Assembly: GCA_947626915.1 (NCBI GenBank)
Contig: CANQUA010000003.1
Coordinates: 1-64,000, forward strand
Source: an uncultured Lachnospiraceae bacterium
Lineage (GTDB): Bacteria; Bacillota; Clostridia; Lachnospirales; Lachnospiraceae
Reading direction: 5' to 3'
Length of the DNA stretch: 64,000 bases
The position numbers and the translations under genes are program-made. Below the pieces are notes generated by a model that had not been told where the DNA came from, made no database searches, and worked only from the letters and a program-made list of their open reading frames with translations. Shown piece by piece: positions 26,071 through 32,938 of this stretch. Position 1 is the first letter of the stretch; each line of letters begins with the position of its first letter.

Positions 26071-26514
26071 TTAACTCTCCTCTGTTTCAATAATGAAATC
26101 AATCGGTGTAACCATTTTTATTTCTTTTGATTGATATTTTAACAGACGCTTGTCTGTGGAAATGAAATATTCGCATCCGGCGTAGATTGCCGATGCCACA
26201 TGACAGGCGTCCTTAAATTTAACGCCTGTTTTCATGATTTCTGCCGCTTTTTCTTCGATAACCGTTTTTCTTTCTCCCCCTACATATCCAAATGCATTTT
26301 TATCAATAAAGTTAAAAATCGCATCTCTTCGCATAGGAAACGGATTATGTTCACATTCATATATCAGCATATAAGATGTGATCAATTCCAGTTTTCCCTC
26401 TTTGATCATATCTTAAATATATAATTTTGCCTGTGCCTCCATCGCTGCTTTCATCTGGGTCTGATCATCATATGGTCTGTTATAGCAGCACATATCCAGA
26501 TAGATTCTAAACAT
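26071..26514 (-). pseudogene. PIN-domain ribonuclease (toxin-like) with an in-frame stop at codon 34
   Basis: From ATG 26514 the frame reads MFRIYLDMCCYNRPYDDQTQ, the N-terminal strand and first catalytic Asp (D7) of a PIN nuclease. It continues through LYI to TAA (26413-26415) and then on through DMIKEGKLELITSYMLIYE and FKDACHVASAIYAG to a normal C-terminus (147 residues in all). A CAA-to-TAA change would explain the stop. A Met at 26409 could restart translation, but the product would lack D7 and should be inactive. The downstream antitoxin-like gene is intact. A sequencing error or read-through cannot be excluded. Confidence 0.75.
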
Positions 26515-26573
26515 ACCGCATCCCCTCCCTCCCCCCATTATACCGCTCCGCCCCAAAAATGTCAAACGGACGC

Positions 26574-26622
26574 TTGACAACTATTACGTTTAGTGATACA
26601 TTTATTACAGTAACCGTAATAA
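26574..26622 (+). promoter_or_regulatory. Promoter and palindromic operator of the padR gene
   Basis: TTGACA (26574-26579), 17-nt spacer, TACATT (26597-26602). TTATTAC (from 26602) and GTAATAA (to 26622) form a perfect 7-bp inverted repeat with a 7-nt centre over the transcription start; a further TATTACG lies in the spacer. Autorepression by PadR is likely. Confidence 0.7.
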
Positions 26623-26635
26623 GGAGGTATCCGCA

Positions 26636-26959
26636 GTGCGGGACAATGTAAAAGGCGGCGCGCTGACCGAGGTGACATTTTATATCCTGCTTTCTCTTTA
26701 TTCCGCGAAACATGGGTATGCCGTCATGCAGTTTATCGAGGAAAAGACGGGAGGACGGCTGTGTTTGGGGGCGGGCACATTGTACGGCGCGCTGAATACG
26801 TTGCAGGAAAAAGGCTGGATCGTGCCCTGCGGCGGGCAGGAGGGGCGGAAGAGAGAATACCGGATTACTGCGCAGGGAAAAGAAACCGCAGAAAAAGAAC
26901 TTGTCAGGCTGAAAGAGCTCGTCCGCATCGCGGATGAAATTGTCGGAGGTGTGCTATGA
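26636..26959 (+). CDS. PadR-family transcriptional regulator
   Basis: A 107-residue winged-helix repressor. LTEVTFYILLSLYSAKHGYAV and GRLCLGAGTLYGALNTLQEK, followed by REYRITAQGKE, are the standard PadR blocks. It starts at GTG (26636), with AAGGAGG about 8 nt upstream. It overlaps the next gene by the sequence ATGA, so the two are coupled. PadR proteins respond to phenolics, drugs or antimicrobial stress and often control a linked membrane protein; here that partner is a DUF2812 protein. Confidence 0.92.
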   Translation: MRDNVKGGALTEVTFYILLSLYSAKHGYAVMQFIEEKTGGRLCLGAGTLYGALNTLQEKGWIVPCGGQEGRKREYRITAQGKETAEKELVRLKELVRIADEIVGGVL

Positions 26960-27561
26960 TCAAAAAATGTTATCGTTTTTACGCCGGGGCGCTTGCTTCC
27001 CAGGAAAACTGGCTGAACCGGATGGCGGCAGACGGGTACAGGCTGATCCGCACCGGCAAGCTGCTTTACGAATTTGAAGAGTGCGGACCGGGGCAGTATC
27101 AGTACTGCGTGGAGTATATCGGGCTGAAATCCAGGGAAAGCGCAGAGGATTACGCCCGGTTCCTGCGGGAATGCGGCTATACCGTGTTTTTCAAGAATAT
27201 CAATCTGAACTGGAATACCGGGAAAGTCGTGTACCGCCCGTGGGCGGAAAAGGGAGGAAGGATTTCTTCGGACCGCACGACGCTCAACCGTGAGCTGCTG
27301 ATCGTGGAAAAGGAGAACGACGGGAAGCCGTTTGAACTCCATACGACCTACGAAGATAAGGTGAATTATTATAAGCAGCTGCAAAAGCCCTGGTTTTTTG
27401 TGTTCTTTATGACAGCGGTTATGGGGGTCATTTTCCGTTTCTGTTCATTGGCGGGTTTCTGGGTATGGCTGGTCTTTGCCGCCGTCGCCGCGCTGGAACT
27501 GATCGTGAGTCAGATCGAGCTGCGGAAACTGAAGAAGCAGGCGCAGTCAAAGGAGTGGTAA
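26956..27561 (+). CDS. DUF2812 membrane protein
   Basis: A 201-residue protein of the DUF2812 family. The N-terminal soluble part has NWLNRMAADGYRLIRT and AEDYARFLRECGYTVFFKNI, typical of the family. Two hydrophobic segments near the C-terminus (WFFVFFMTAVMGVIFRFC and WLVFAAVAALELIV) anchor it. DUF2812 proteins are almost always encoded with a PadR regulator, as here, and are thought to take part in envelope stress or drug response; the mechanism is unknown. Confidence 0.85.
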   Translation: MIKKCYRFYAGALASQENWLNRMAADGYRLIRTGKLLYEFEECGPGQYQYCVEYIGLKSRESAEDYARFLRECGYTVFFKNINLNWNTGKVVYRPWAEKGGRISSDRTTLNRELLIVEKENDGKPFELHTTYEDKVNYYKQLQKPWFFVFFMTAVMGVIFRFCSLAGFWVWLVFAAVAALELIVSQIELRKLKKQAQSKEW

Positions 27562-27579
27562 AAATGCAAAACGGGTTTG

Positions 27580-27745
27580 ATGAAGTTTCCCGGCTCATAG
27601 CCGCCAGCCGGCAGGTTTATATCCGGCAAAGCCAGGTCATATTCATGGGCAACCAGGTTAGCGGCAGCAGCCCGGGCATTGCGGGCTGCTGTTGCTTCGT
27701 TTCTGTCGGAAGCAGGATGATAAGCCGGAGACATGATCGTCCGAT
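27580..27745 (-). pseudogene. Possible response-regulator receiver fragment
   Basis: The reverse strand reads AAANLVAHEYDLALPDINLP then GGYEPG, close to the phosphorylation-site region of OmpR-type receivers (YDLALLDINLP, GYE). There is no start, no upstream acidic pair and no downstream domain. The overlap with the hairpin above and the short length leave chance resemblance open. Confidence 0.25.
27665..27691 (+). terminator. Hairpin downstream of the padR-DUF2812 operon
   Basis: CAGCAGCCCG and CGGGCTGCTG form a perfect 10-bp stem with a 7-nt loop; TTGCTTCGTTT follows. It is a moderate terminator candidate about 100 nt after the stop codon. Confidence 0.45.
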
Positions 27746-27747
27746 CC

Positions 27748-29127
27748 TCATTCAAACACCACGATAGAATCTGCGGAAACCTCGTCAAACGTTTTGTCCG
27801 CAGAACCGAGGATTTCGTTAAGCTCTTCATTCAAAACGCCGCGGACATAAGCGTCCCGTGCATTTGGTTTTTCGATCAGCGCCCATTTCAGCTGCTGATA
27901 GGAATATTTCGCGAAGGCGAGCCACTGCGGGTAGTTGATTGCCATTGGGTTCTTCGTGAAGTATACTTTTCCGGCGTTTACGGCAGTTGCCGCCGAGTGA
28001 CCGATGAAAAGCATGGTTGCGAGCTTCGGATGTTTTTCACGGTTCAGAGAAAACGGTATGGATTCCTTTATGGAATGTCCCTCCTTGATTCTCTTGATCC
28101 CATACCCTATGCGAGTCACCACTTCGACGATCATCACGGGGATGGAGAGCGTACAGAAATGGATGAAATCATATCCTTCGTAATACATTCCCTGCACGAT
28201 TTCGGCAATGGTCTGCTCCTCTTCGCCGATGCTTCTGAATTGCAGCAAATTAAACAGTCCCATCAGCGGCGCGGGCAGTCCCATGGAGGTCGTGATATCG
28301 GATTTAAAATGAAAGATCTGCTTTGCAATCGCGGCGAAAATATGGCTTTCCTTTCGGCCGGCATAGTTTTCCATCACCTGGGAGACGATTTTTCCCGTCT
28401 TGTCGATCGTCGTCATCCGGCCCGTAAGGATATCCGCGACTCCGAAAATAAGGCCGAGCAGGGGGTCGTGTCCCAGCGAAAGCAGCCGGTGATAATAGGA
28501 TGACAGGCCTTCCACCCAAACTGCGGTATTCCGGTTATCCTGGGCGTCGTAGGGAACTTTGCTGGCTTTGGAAGCGGCCAGCTTTTCCATCTCTTCTTCC
28601 GGAAATTTTTGGTTGAACCAGTCCCGGATGTAATTTGCAAGCGTTCCGCCCTTGAGGCCGTCGGGGGTTTTCTGCGGGATGCCGACCAGTAAAAGATCGA
28701 CGGCGGCGCCCAATAGCCCTGCCGAAGCGCTGATCGCGATATCATATTGATCCAGACGATGGAGGGCGTTGTATTCTTCGTTCAGTTTCCGGATGGCCGC
28801 TTGGTTATCTGCCAGTTCTTGCGGCGTAAACAGATCTTCCAGCCGGCAGCCCGTTCCCATGCTTTTTTCCGCTTCGATACATAAGTGTTCCCACGACGGG
28901 ACAACCATAACTTTCCTGGGCGGCTCCGGGGACGGCTGTCCCTTTGCCTTCTGCAGGGCGTCCAGCTGCGCGCTGTATCCGAGGCTCCGGAGCAGCGCTT
29001 CGCTTTCCGCTATCCGGTCATTGACGCCGGACAGGGACGGACGCCGGATCCCGGACAGTTCCTTCGCCTGATAGGCGAGAACGTTGTTCAGCTGCTGTTC
29101 CAGTTCGCTGTAATGGTATTTGCTCAT
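27748..29127 (-). CDS. Uncharacterised membrane-associated protein, 459 residues (module partner A)
   Basis: The N-terminal 130 residues are helical and charged. Hydrophobic stretches then occur at about 140-160 (ASAGLLGAAVDLLLVGIP), 228-244 (DPLLGLIFGVADILTG), 325-345 (FCTLSIPVMIVEVVTR) and 370-390 (LATMLFIGHSAATAVNAGK). I recognise no catalytic motif and no named family. It overlaps the preceding gene by ATGA, so the two proteins are made together. That partner is a glycine-zipper membrane protein. Both are transcribed from a strong promoter divergent from an XRE regulator, the layout of a tightly controlled stress, toxin or defence module. The function is not known. Confidence 0.8.
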   Translation of the reverse strand: MSKYHYSELEQQLNNVLAYQAKELSGIRRPSLSGVNDRIAESEALLRSLGYSAQLDALQKAKGQPSPEPPRKVMVVPSWEHLCIEAEKSMGTGCRLEDLFTPQELADNQAAIRKLNEEYNALHRLDQYDIAISASAGLLGAAVDLLLVGIPQKTPDGLKGGTLANYIRDWFNQKFPEEEMEKLAASKASKVPYDAQDNRNTAVWVEGLSSYYHRLLSLGHDPLLGLIFGVADILTGRMTTIDKTGKIVSQVMENYAGRKESHIFAAIAKQIFHFKSDITTSMGLPAPLMGLFNLLQFRSIGEEEQTIAEIVQGMYYEGYDFIHFCTLSIPVMIVEVVTRIGYGIKRIKEGHSIKESIPFSLNREKHPKLATMLFIGHSAATAVNAGKVYFTKNPMAINYPQWLAFAKYSYQQLKWALIEKPNARDAYVRGVLNEELNEILGSADKTFDEVSADSIVVFE

Positions 29128-29687
29128 GACGCGATCCCCAGATCCTTTCTCAAATCCTTGATTGCCTGCTGCAGGAGAATATTCAGGCTTTGAAGATAAT
29201 TGATTCTTTCCTGATCCGCGCTGGCTTCCGCTTTCAACGCCTGAATGATGGCCTCGTGTTTTCTGAGGGCCTCTTTGTATAAGCGTTCCTTTTCCTGGCG
29301 GAGCTGTTTGTTTTTCAGATGGGACGCAGCGCCTACGCCGACGGCCGCCAGGCCGGCGACGGGCGCGGCGAGAACAAAAATCCCCGCAACCATTCCTCCT
29401 CCGACCACAGCGCCCGCGGCCGCGAGACCGGATGTGATCCCGGCGGCAGACAGGCCCACCACGCCGAGGCCATAGAGCGCGGCGAAGGATCCGACGCCTC
29501 CGATACCGGCGCCCAGGGCCCCGGCCAATACCTCCGGGATCGCGCTCTCCTTGATGGTGCGGGCTTTGTCATTCAAAGCTTCGGCTGCTTCGTTGACGAC
29601 ATTCACGACGGACTGCATGGATTCAATGCTTTGGAAGTTCATTTCTTTTTTCTTCTTTACATAGGAATCTTTTTTCTTTTCACCCAT
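29124..29687 (-). CDS. Glycine/alanine-rich membrane protein with ISG12-like hydrophobic hairpin (module partner B)
   Basis: A 187-residue protein: a Lys-rich N-terminus, a helix, a long Gly/Ala/Val stretch (about 60-125) that includes GLSAAGITSGLAAAGAVVGG, then a coiled-coil tail rich in Lys, Glu and Gln (about 128-180). The small-residue spacing in the hydrophobic part recalls the IFI6/ISG12 family and glycine-zipper channels; this is my reading of the pattern, not a database match. The start at 29687 follows GAGGG; the frame is open upstream without a site. It is the first gene of the pair, coupled to the 459-residue protein. Confidence 0.75.
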   Translation of the reverse strand: MGEKKKDSYVKKKKEMNFQSIESMQSVVNVVNEAAEALNDKARTIKESAIPEVLAGALGAGIGGVGSFAALYGLGVVGLSAAGITSGLAAAGAVVGGGMVAGIFVLAAPVAGLAAVGVGAASHLKNKQLRQEKERLYKEALRKHEAIIQALKAEASADQERINYLQSLNILLQQAIKDLRKDLGIAS

Positions 29688-30007
29688 AATTTTTCCCTCT
29701 TTCTCTGTTTGAAATATTCCGGAGTATCCGATGGCCTGCAGCGTTGCCCCCGCAGCTGCAGAGCATGGGATCTTTCCGGGAGCGTCGGATCGTTCGCTTG
29801 TGTTTAGTATATCAAATGGGGATGCCATATCGTGTCATTTATAACAAAATTCTATCATCTGGTCAATATTTTATGTGTTTATGGGGATCACCCGCTCTTT
29901 TTTAAAAGAAAAATCCCGATTGCTGTGATGATTCATAATTATAATGCAAATAGAAACTTCATTTACCTATCCCGTCCATTAAAATGAAATCAGGAGGATT
30001 GCGGCAG
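29688..30007. other. Divergent control region of the membrane-protein module and the XRE gene
   Basis: This 320-bp gap holds the reverse-strand promoter at 29838-29866, a leader of about 145 nt with a CTGCAGC/GCTGCAG-type hairpin near 29750, and AT-rich DNA between 29860 and 30000 where the XRE promoter should lie (a TATAAT-like box near 29939). No gene is seen. Confidence 0.55.
29838..29866 (-). promoter_or_regulatory. Promoter of the membrane-protein module
   Basis: Reverse-strand TTGACC (29861-29866), 17-nt spacer, TATAAA (29838-29843). Confidence 0.75.
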
Positions 30008-30340
30008 ATGGCAGATTATGTGGCGTTGGGGAAACGTATCCGGGACGCGCGCAAGGCGCTGAATCTCACACAGGAGGAAGCTTCCGAGAGGTGCGGCATT
30101 ACGAGTTCCTACTATGGCAATCTGGAGCGCGGCGACAAGAAAATGAGCGTGAAAACCCTGGTAAAGCTCTCGGAAGGTCTGGGCGTATCGGTGGACAGCC
30201 TGCTGTACGGGGATGATTCCAGGGAAAAGAAGCCTCTCGCGGACATGGTGGCAAAGGTCAAAAAGGAAGCGGATCTGGGACAGTTTGAGAAATATCTGAT
30301 GATTATGGAAGCGGTATCGAAGATAGCGGATCGATTATAA
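30008..30340 (+). CDS. XRE-family transcriptional regulator
   Basis: A 110-residue Cro/C1-type protein. The helix-turn-helix covers about residues 8-65 (LGKRIRDARKALNLTQEEAS, then CGITSSYYGNLERGDKKMS). The tail is a short amphipathic helix that may dimerise. Start 30008 follows CAGGAGG by 10 nt; an upstream ATG (29984) lies before that site. It is divergent from the two-gene membrane module and is the obvious candidate to repress it. It is followed by a strong terminator. Confidence 0.88.
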   Translation: MADYVALGKRIRDARKALNLTQEEASERCGITSSYYGNLERGDKKMSVKTLVKLSEGLGVSVDSLLYGDDSREKKPLADMVAKVKKEADLGQFEKYLMIMEAVSKIADRL

Positions 30341-30356
30341 TTGCAGCAGAAACAGT

Positions 30357-30382
30357 GGCCGGTGGATCGCACCGGCCTTTTT
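30357..30382 (+). terminator. Terminator after the XRE gene
   Basis: GGCCGGTG and CACCGGCC form a perfect 8-bp stem with loop GATCG, followed by TTTTT. Confidence 0.9.
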
Positions 30383-30399
30383 GTCCCGAACAGAAAACG

Positions 30400-31515
30400 T
30401 CATATTGATGGTTCATATTCCTCTTCCAGGAGACCGCAGATCGCGGCGGCGGCGTCAGCAGGGAGGACCCGACGCTGAGCTTCGATCATCTTTTCCCGCG
30501 CAGTCCTGTCCAGCAGCCTGTCGCAGGCGTCTGTGAGTTCATGCTCCAGCGACGTGACGGCAAGGCTCATGCCGTTTTCTGCAAAAAAGTGCATGTTGCT
30601 GGTCTCGCAGCCCGGTATAGGTGTGATGTGGATGAGCGCCGTTCCTGCGACGGCGGCCTCGGTAGAGGACAGGCCGCCCGGCTTGGACAGGTACAGATCG
30701 CACGCTTTCAGATAGTCCGCCATCTGGTCGGTAAAGCCCAGCACGGTGCACTGCCCGTCGAAAGACTTCCGCACCTGTTCCTCCAGCTTTCGGTTGCTGC
30801 CGCAGACCACAACGATTTCCGCGCTGTCCCCGTACCGGTCCAGGAGGATACGTACCGCCTGCTGGATATGCCCCGCGCCGATACTGCCGCCGGCCACCAG
30901 AATGACCTTTTTGTCCCGGGGCAGACCCAGCCGCGCCCGAATAACGTCCCGGCATTCTTTGCGGTAAAACGGCGGCCGTACCGGGATGCCCAGCGGGCGG
31001 ATGCGCTCCCGGTCGATCCCTCTGGCGGCAAATTCCTCTGTCAGTTCCCTGGCGGGGATGATATACCGATCCAGGTCCGTTTCCTCCGTAAAGGGGATGC
31101 AGGTGTAGTCTGTGGCGATGAAATACGTCCGCGGCACATTTTTCTCCCGCCGCTTCATGTTGGTGAGAATCTCAGCGGGAAACAGGTGGGTGGTCACAAT
31201 GGCGTCAAAATGGTGTTCCTCGATATACCGCTCCAATACCGGCTCCATCTGCCGGTTGATCTGATAAACCGGCGACGGGAACGGCAGTTCGCGGTAGGCA
31301 TTGCCCAGCTTGTAGACCGCGCCGAAAGCAGAGGGCGCTTTCTGGGCCAGCAGGATGTAGGCCTTGTCGATCACCTCCGCTACCTGATCGTTTTTCAGCG
31401 TATAAGGATTGAGAGTCCTGACGCCGTGTCCTCTGGCGGCCATGGCCTCAGCCACCGCCGCGCAGGCAGAGTTATGCCCTCCGCCGGTCCCGCATGTGAG
31501 CATCAATGCATCCAT
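30400..31515 (-). CDS. MGDG-synthase/UgtP-type glycolipid glycosyltransferase
   Basis: A 371-residue GT28-like enzyme that should transfer a hexose from a UDP-sugar to diacylglycerol at the inner membrane face. The N-terminal acceptor domain begins with LMLTCGTGGGHNSAC (the Gly-rich loop with the lipid-site His). The donor domain has VILVAGGSIGAGHI and LYLSKPGGLSSTEAAVAG, the sugar-nucleotide block. Start 31515 has GGAGG 9 nt upstream; it overlaps the end of the plsY-like gene by 13 bp. The pairing with an acyltransferase suggests local production of glycolipid, for example LTA anchors or membrane adjustment. Confidence 0.88.
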   Translation of the reverse strand: MDALMLTCGTGGGHNSACAAVAEAMAARGHGVRTLNPYTLKNDQVAEVIDKAYILLAQKAPSAFGAVYKLGNAYRELPFPSPVYQINRQMEPVLERYIEEHHFDAIVTTHLFPAEILTNMKRREKNVPRTYFIATDYTCIPFTEETDLDRYIIPARELTEEFAARGIDRERIRPLGIPVRPPFYRKECRDVIRARLGLPRDKKVILVAGGSIGAGHIQQAVRILLDRYGDSAEIVVVCGSNRKLEEQVRKSFDGQCTVLGFTDQMADYLKACDLYLSKPGGLSSTEAAVAGTALIHITPIPGCETSNMHFFAENGMSLAVTSLEHELTDACDRLLDRTAREKMIEAQRRVLPADAAAAICGLLEEEYEPSI

Positions 31516-32111
31516 AAAAGCTTTACCTCCAGTTTCTCCCGCGGTTCTTTGCTCCAATGCAGCCGCAGGCATACCGCCGCCGTGATAAGCGTGAAGCCCA
31601 GGAAGACCGGTTTCGCCGTGCTGACGACGGCCATGGCCGTCAGCGTGAGCAGGTAGGCGATCATAGTGCGGTAAAAGGTGGGGTTTACCCGCAGCACCAC
31701 GGACAGCAGCACAAATACCGCGGCGAACAGCAGCAGCGGCGTATCATAGGGGAAGAACCCCAGCAGGACGCCGAATGTAGCGGCAATGCCCTTTCCGCCA
31801 TGGAACCGATGAAAGACGGAGAAGATATGTCCGATCACCGGCGCCGCCATCACCAGCGGCAGCGCCCAGCGTCCGGTCAGCGAGGCGGTGTGCAGATACA
31901 GATACACGGGCAAAAACCCTTTCATCAGATCTCCGGTCAGCGTGAGCACACCGCACCGGAAGCCGCAGTACCGGAAGGCGTTTACGGTCCCCGGGTTTCT
32001 GTCCGCGCTGTTTTGCAGCAGCTGCCGCTTCCCAAACAGCGTTCCGGCCACCTCAGCGAACAGTACGCTTCCGGACAGGTAAGCGATGATTATGAAGCAA
32101 ATCTGATTCAT
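31503..32111 (-). CDS. PlsY-family glycerol-3-phosphate acyltransferase
   Basis: A 202-residue membrane protein that uses acyl-phosphate to acylate glycerol-3-phosphate. The three PlsY motifs are present: SGSVLFAE (13-20), SADRNPGTVNAFR (35-47) and GHIFSVFHRFHGGKGIA. Five or more hydrophobic segments are visible. The motif DxNPGTxN appears as DRNPGTVN, and the usual Gly/Asn phosphate loop is intact. The start at 32111 matches the family N-terminus, though the ribosome site is modest. A genome would also carry a housekeeping plsY, so this may be a second copy dedicated to the coupled glycosyltransferase; that is inference. Confidence 0.87.
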   Translation of the reverse strand: MNQICFIIIAYLSGSVLFAEVAGTLFGKRQLLQNSADRNPGTVNAFRYCGFRCGVLTLTGDLMKGFLPVYLYLHTASLTGRWALPLVMAAPVIGHIFSVFHRFHGGKGIAATFGVLLGFFPYDTPLLLFAAVFVLLSVVLRVNPTFYRTMIAYLLTLTAMAVVSTAKPVFLGFTLITAAVCLRLHWSKEPREKLEVKLLWMH

Positions 32112-32203
32112 ACCGCCAGGCATCCTTTCTTCGGGTATACACTCATGAAAACATTTCCGCTGCTCCTTCCAAAGTTTAAGACGCACGAAAACTGTGATAT
32201 GGA

Positions 32204-32232
32204 ATTATACGCTTGCCGGCATCGTCTCACAA
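32204..32232 (-). promoter_or_regulatory. Promoter of the plsY-like/glycosyltransferase operon
   Basis: Reverse-strand TTGTGA (32227-32232), 17-nt spacer, TATAAT (32204-32209). Confidence 0.75.
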
Positions 32233-32371
32233 GGGACAAACAGACCGCTGTGTCCAAAAAAGTAACAGAGTCTGCGTCGCGTCTTAAATTGGGACGCGCA
32301 TTTCCTTCTGTCCAATGACCTTTGCGTTTTTTCCTTATTATACTTTGCCTAAAACACAGGAAGGAGGCAAT

Positions 32372-32584
32372 GTGATTCCCGATACCCGGATTGTACCACA
32401 GGATGGCTTCCCTGCCAAGAACCAGAAAGAAGAATTTCGCTGCGGGGACAACGGCGTTTCTTGCCCGGAAATTGCGGTCGGGGAAAATAGATGGAATCCA
32501 TTCAATGCAAAAATGCCTGAGGTAAAATGGTACGAGATTCGTTTGCCGTTTTCCTTTTCTGAGAGAGTGGAGGACAATGTTTAG
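32372..32584 (+). CDS. Possible small protein, 70 residues, GTG start
   Basis: A GTG codon at 32372 follows AAGGAGG by 4 nt. A TATACT box lies near 32338-32343. The frame would give a 70-residue soluble protein with two Cys (CGDNGVSC) and an end KWYEIRLPFSFSERVE. It matches no family that I know. Support is the ribosome site and promoter only. Confidence 0.3.
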   Translation: MIPDTRIVPQDGFPAKNQKEEFRCGDNGVSCPEIAVGENRWNPFNAKMPEVKWYEIRLPFSFSERVEDNV

Positions 32585-32589
32585 ATTTT

Positions 32590-32619
32590 TCTAAAATAAT
32601 TTAAACCGATGTGAAACAT
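32590..32619 (+). repeat. Direct repeat copy 1 upstream of the arabinan operon
   Basis: TCTAAAATAATTTA (32590-32603) followed by GTGAAACAT (32611-32619). The same two blocks recur in the same order at 32907-32937. An inverted GTTTCAC lies at 32650-32656. These may be binding sites for the local regulator. Confidence 0.5.
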
Positions 32620-32683
32620 ACACAAAAACCATGTCGTCTTTTTGTGGAGGTTTCACAAAGTTTCCCCAAACTTCAATTAGATA

Positions 32684-32712
32684 TTGCAATGGTTTAGTGA
32701 AAGTGCTAAGAT
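32684..32712 (+). promoter_or_regulatory. Promoter of the arabinan import operon
   Basis: TTGCAA (32684-32689), 17-nt spacer, TAAGAT (32707-32712). It predicts a leader of about 220 nt. The rest of the region 32720-32900 shows no gene. Confidence 0.65.
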
Positions 32713-32906
32713 AAGAATTATTAAGCAGATTGACGAAAAACCGGGCGGGAGTTTGTTAAAAAAAATACAAGTCCGGTTCGGCTGGCAGACGAATAAGTGA
32801 ATTTGCAGTAAATTCTGGAATGTTTTGAGCCATATATGAGCAGATTGCACGATTGTAGTTGCAGCCCTCGAAAGGTTTCTTTTTTTTCATTATATATTTA
32901 CAAAAA

Positions 32907-32937
32907 TCTAAAATAATTTAGAAAGTTGGTGAAACAT
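32907..32937 (+). repeat. Direct repeat copy 2, overlapping the translation start region
   Basis: TCTAAAATAATTTA (32907-32920) and GTGAAACAT (32929-32937), one base before the ATG of the GH43 lipoprotein gene. It is the partner of the copy at 32590-32619. Confidence 0.5.
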
Positions 32938-32938
32938 T

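Noticed and set aside
25842..26514. Intact toxin-antitoxin system
   Set aside because: The PIN gene has an in-frame stop at codon 34, so the pair cannot be called functional.
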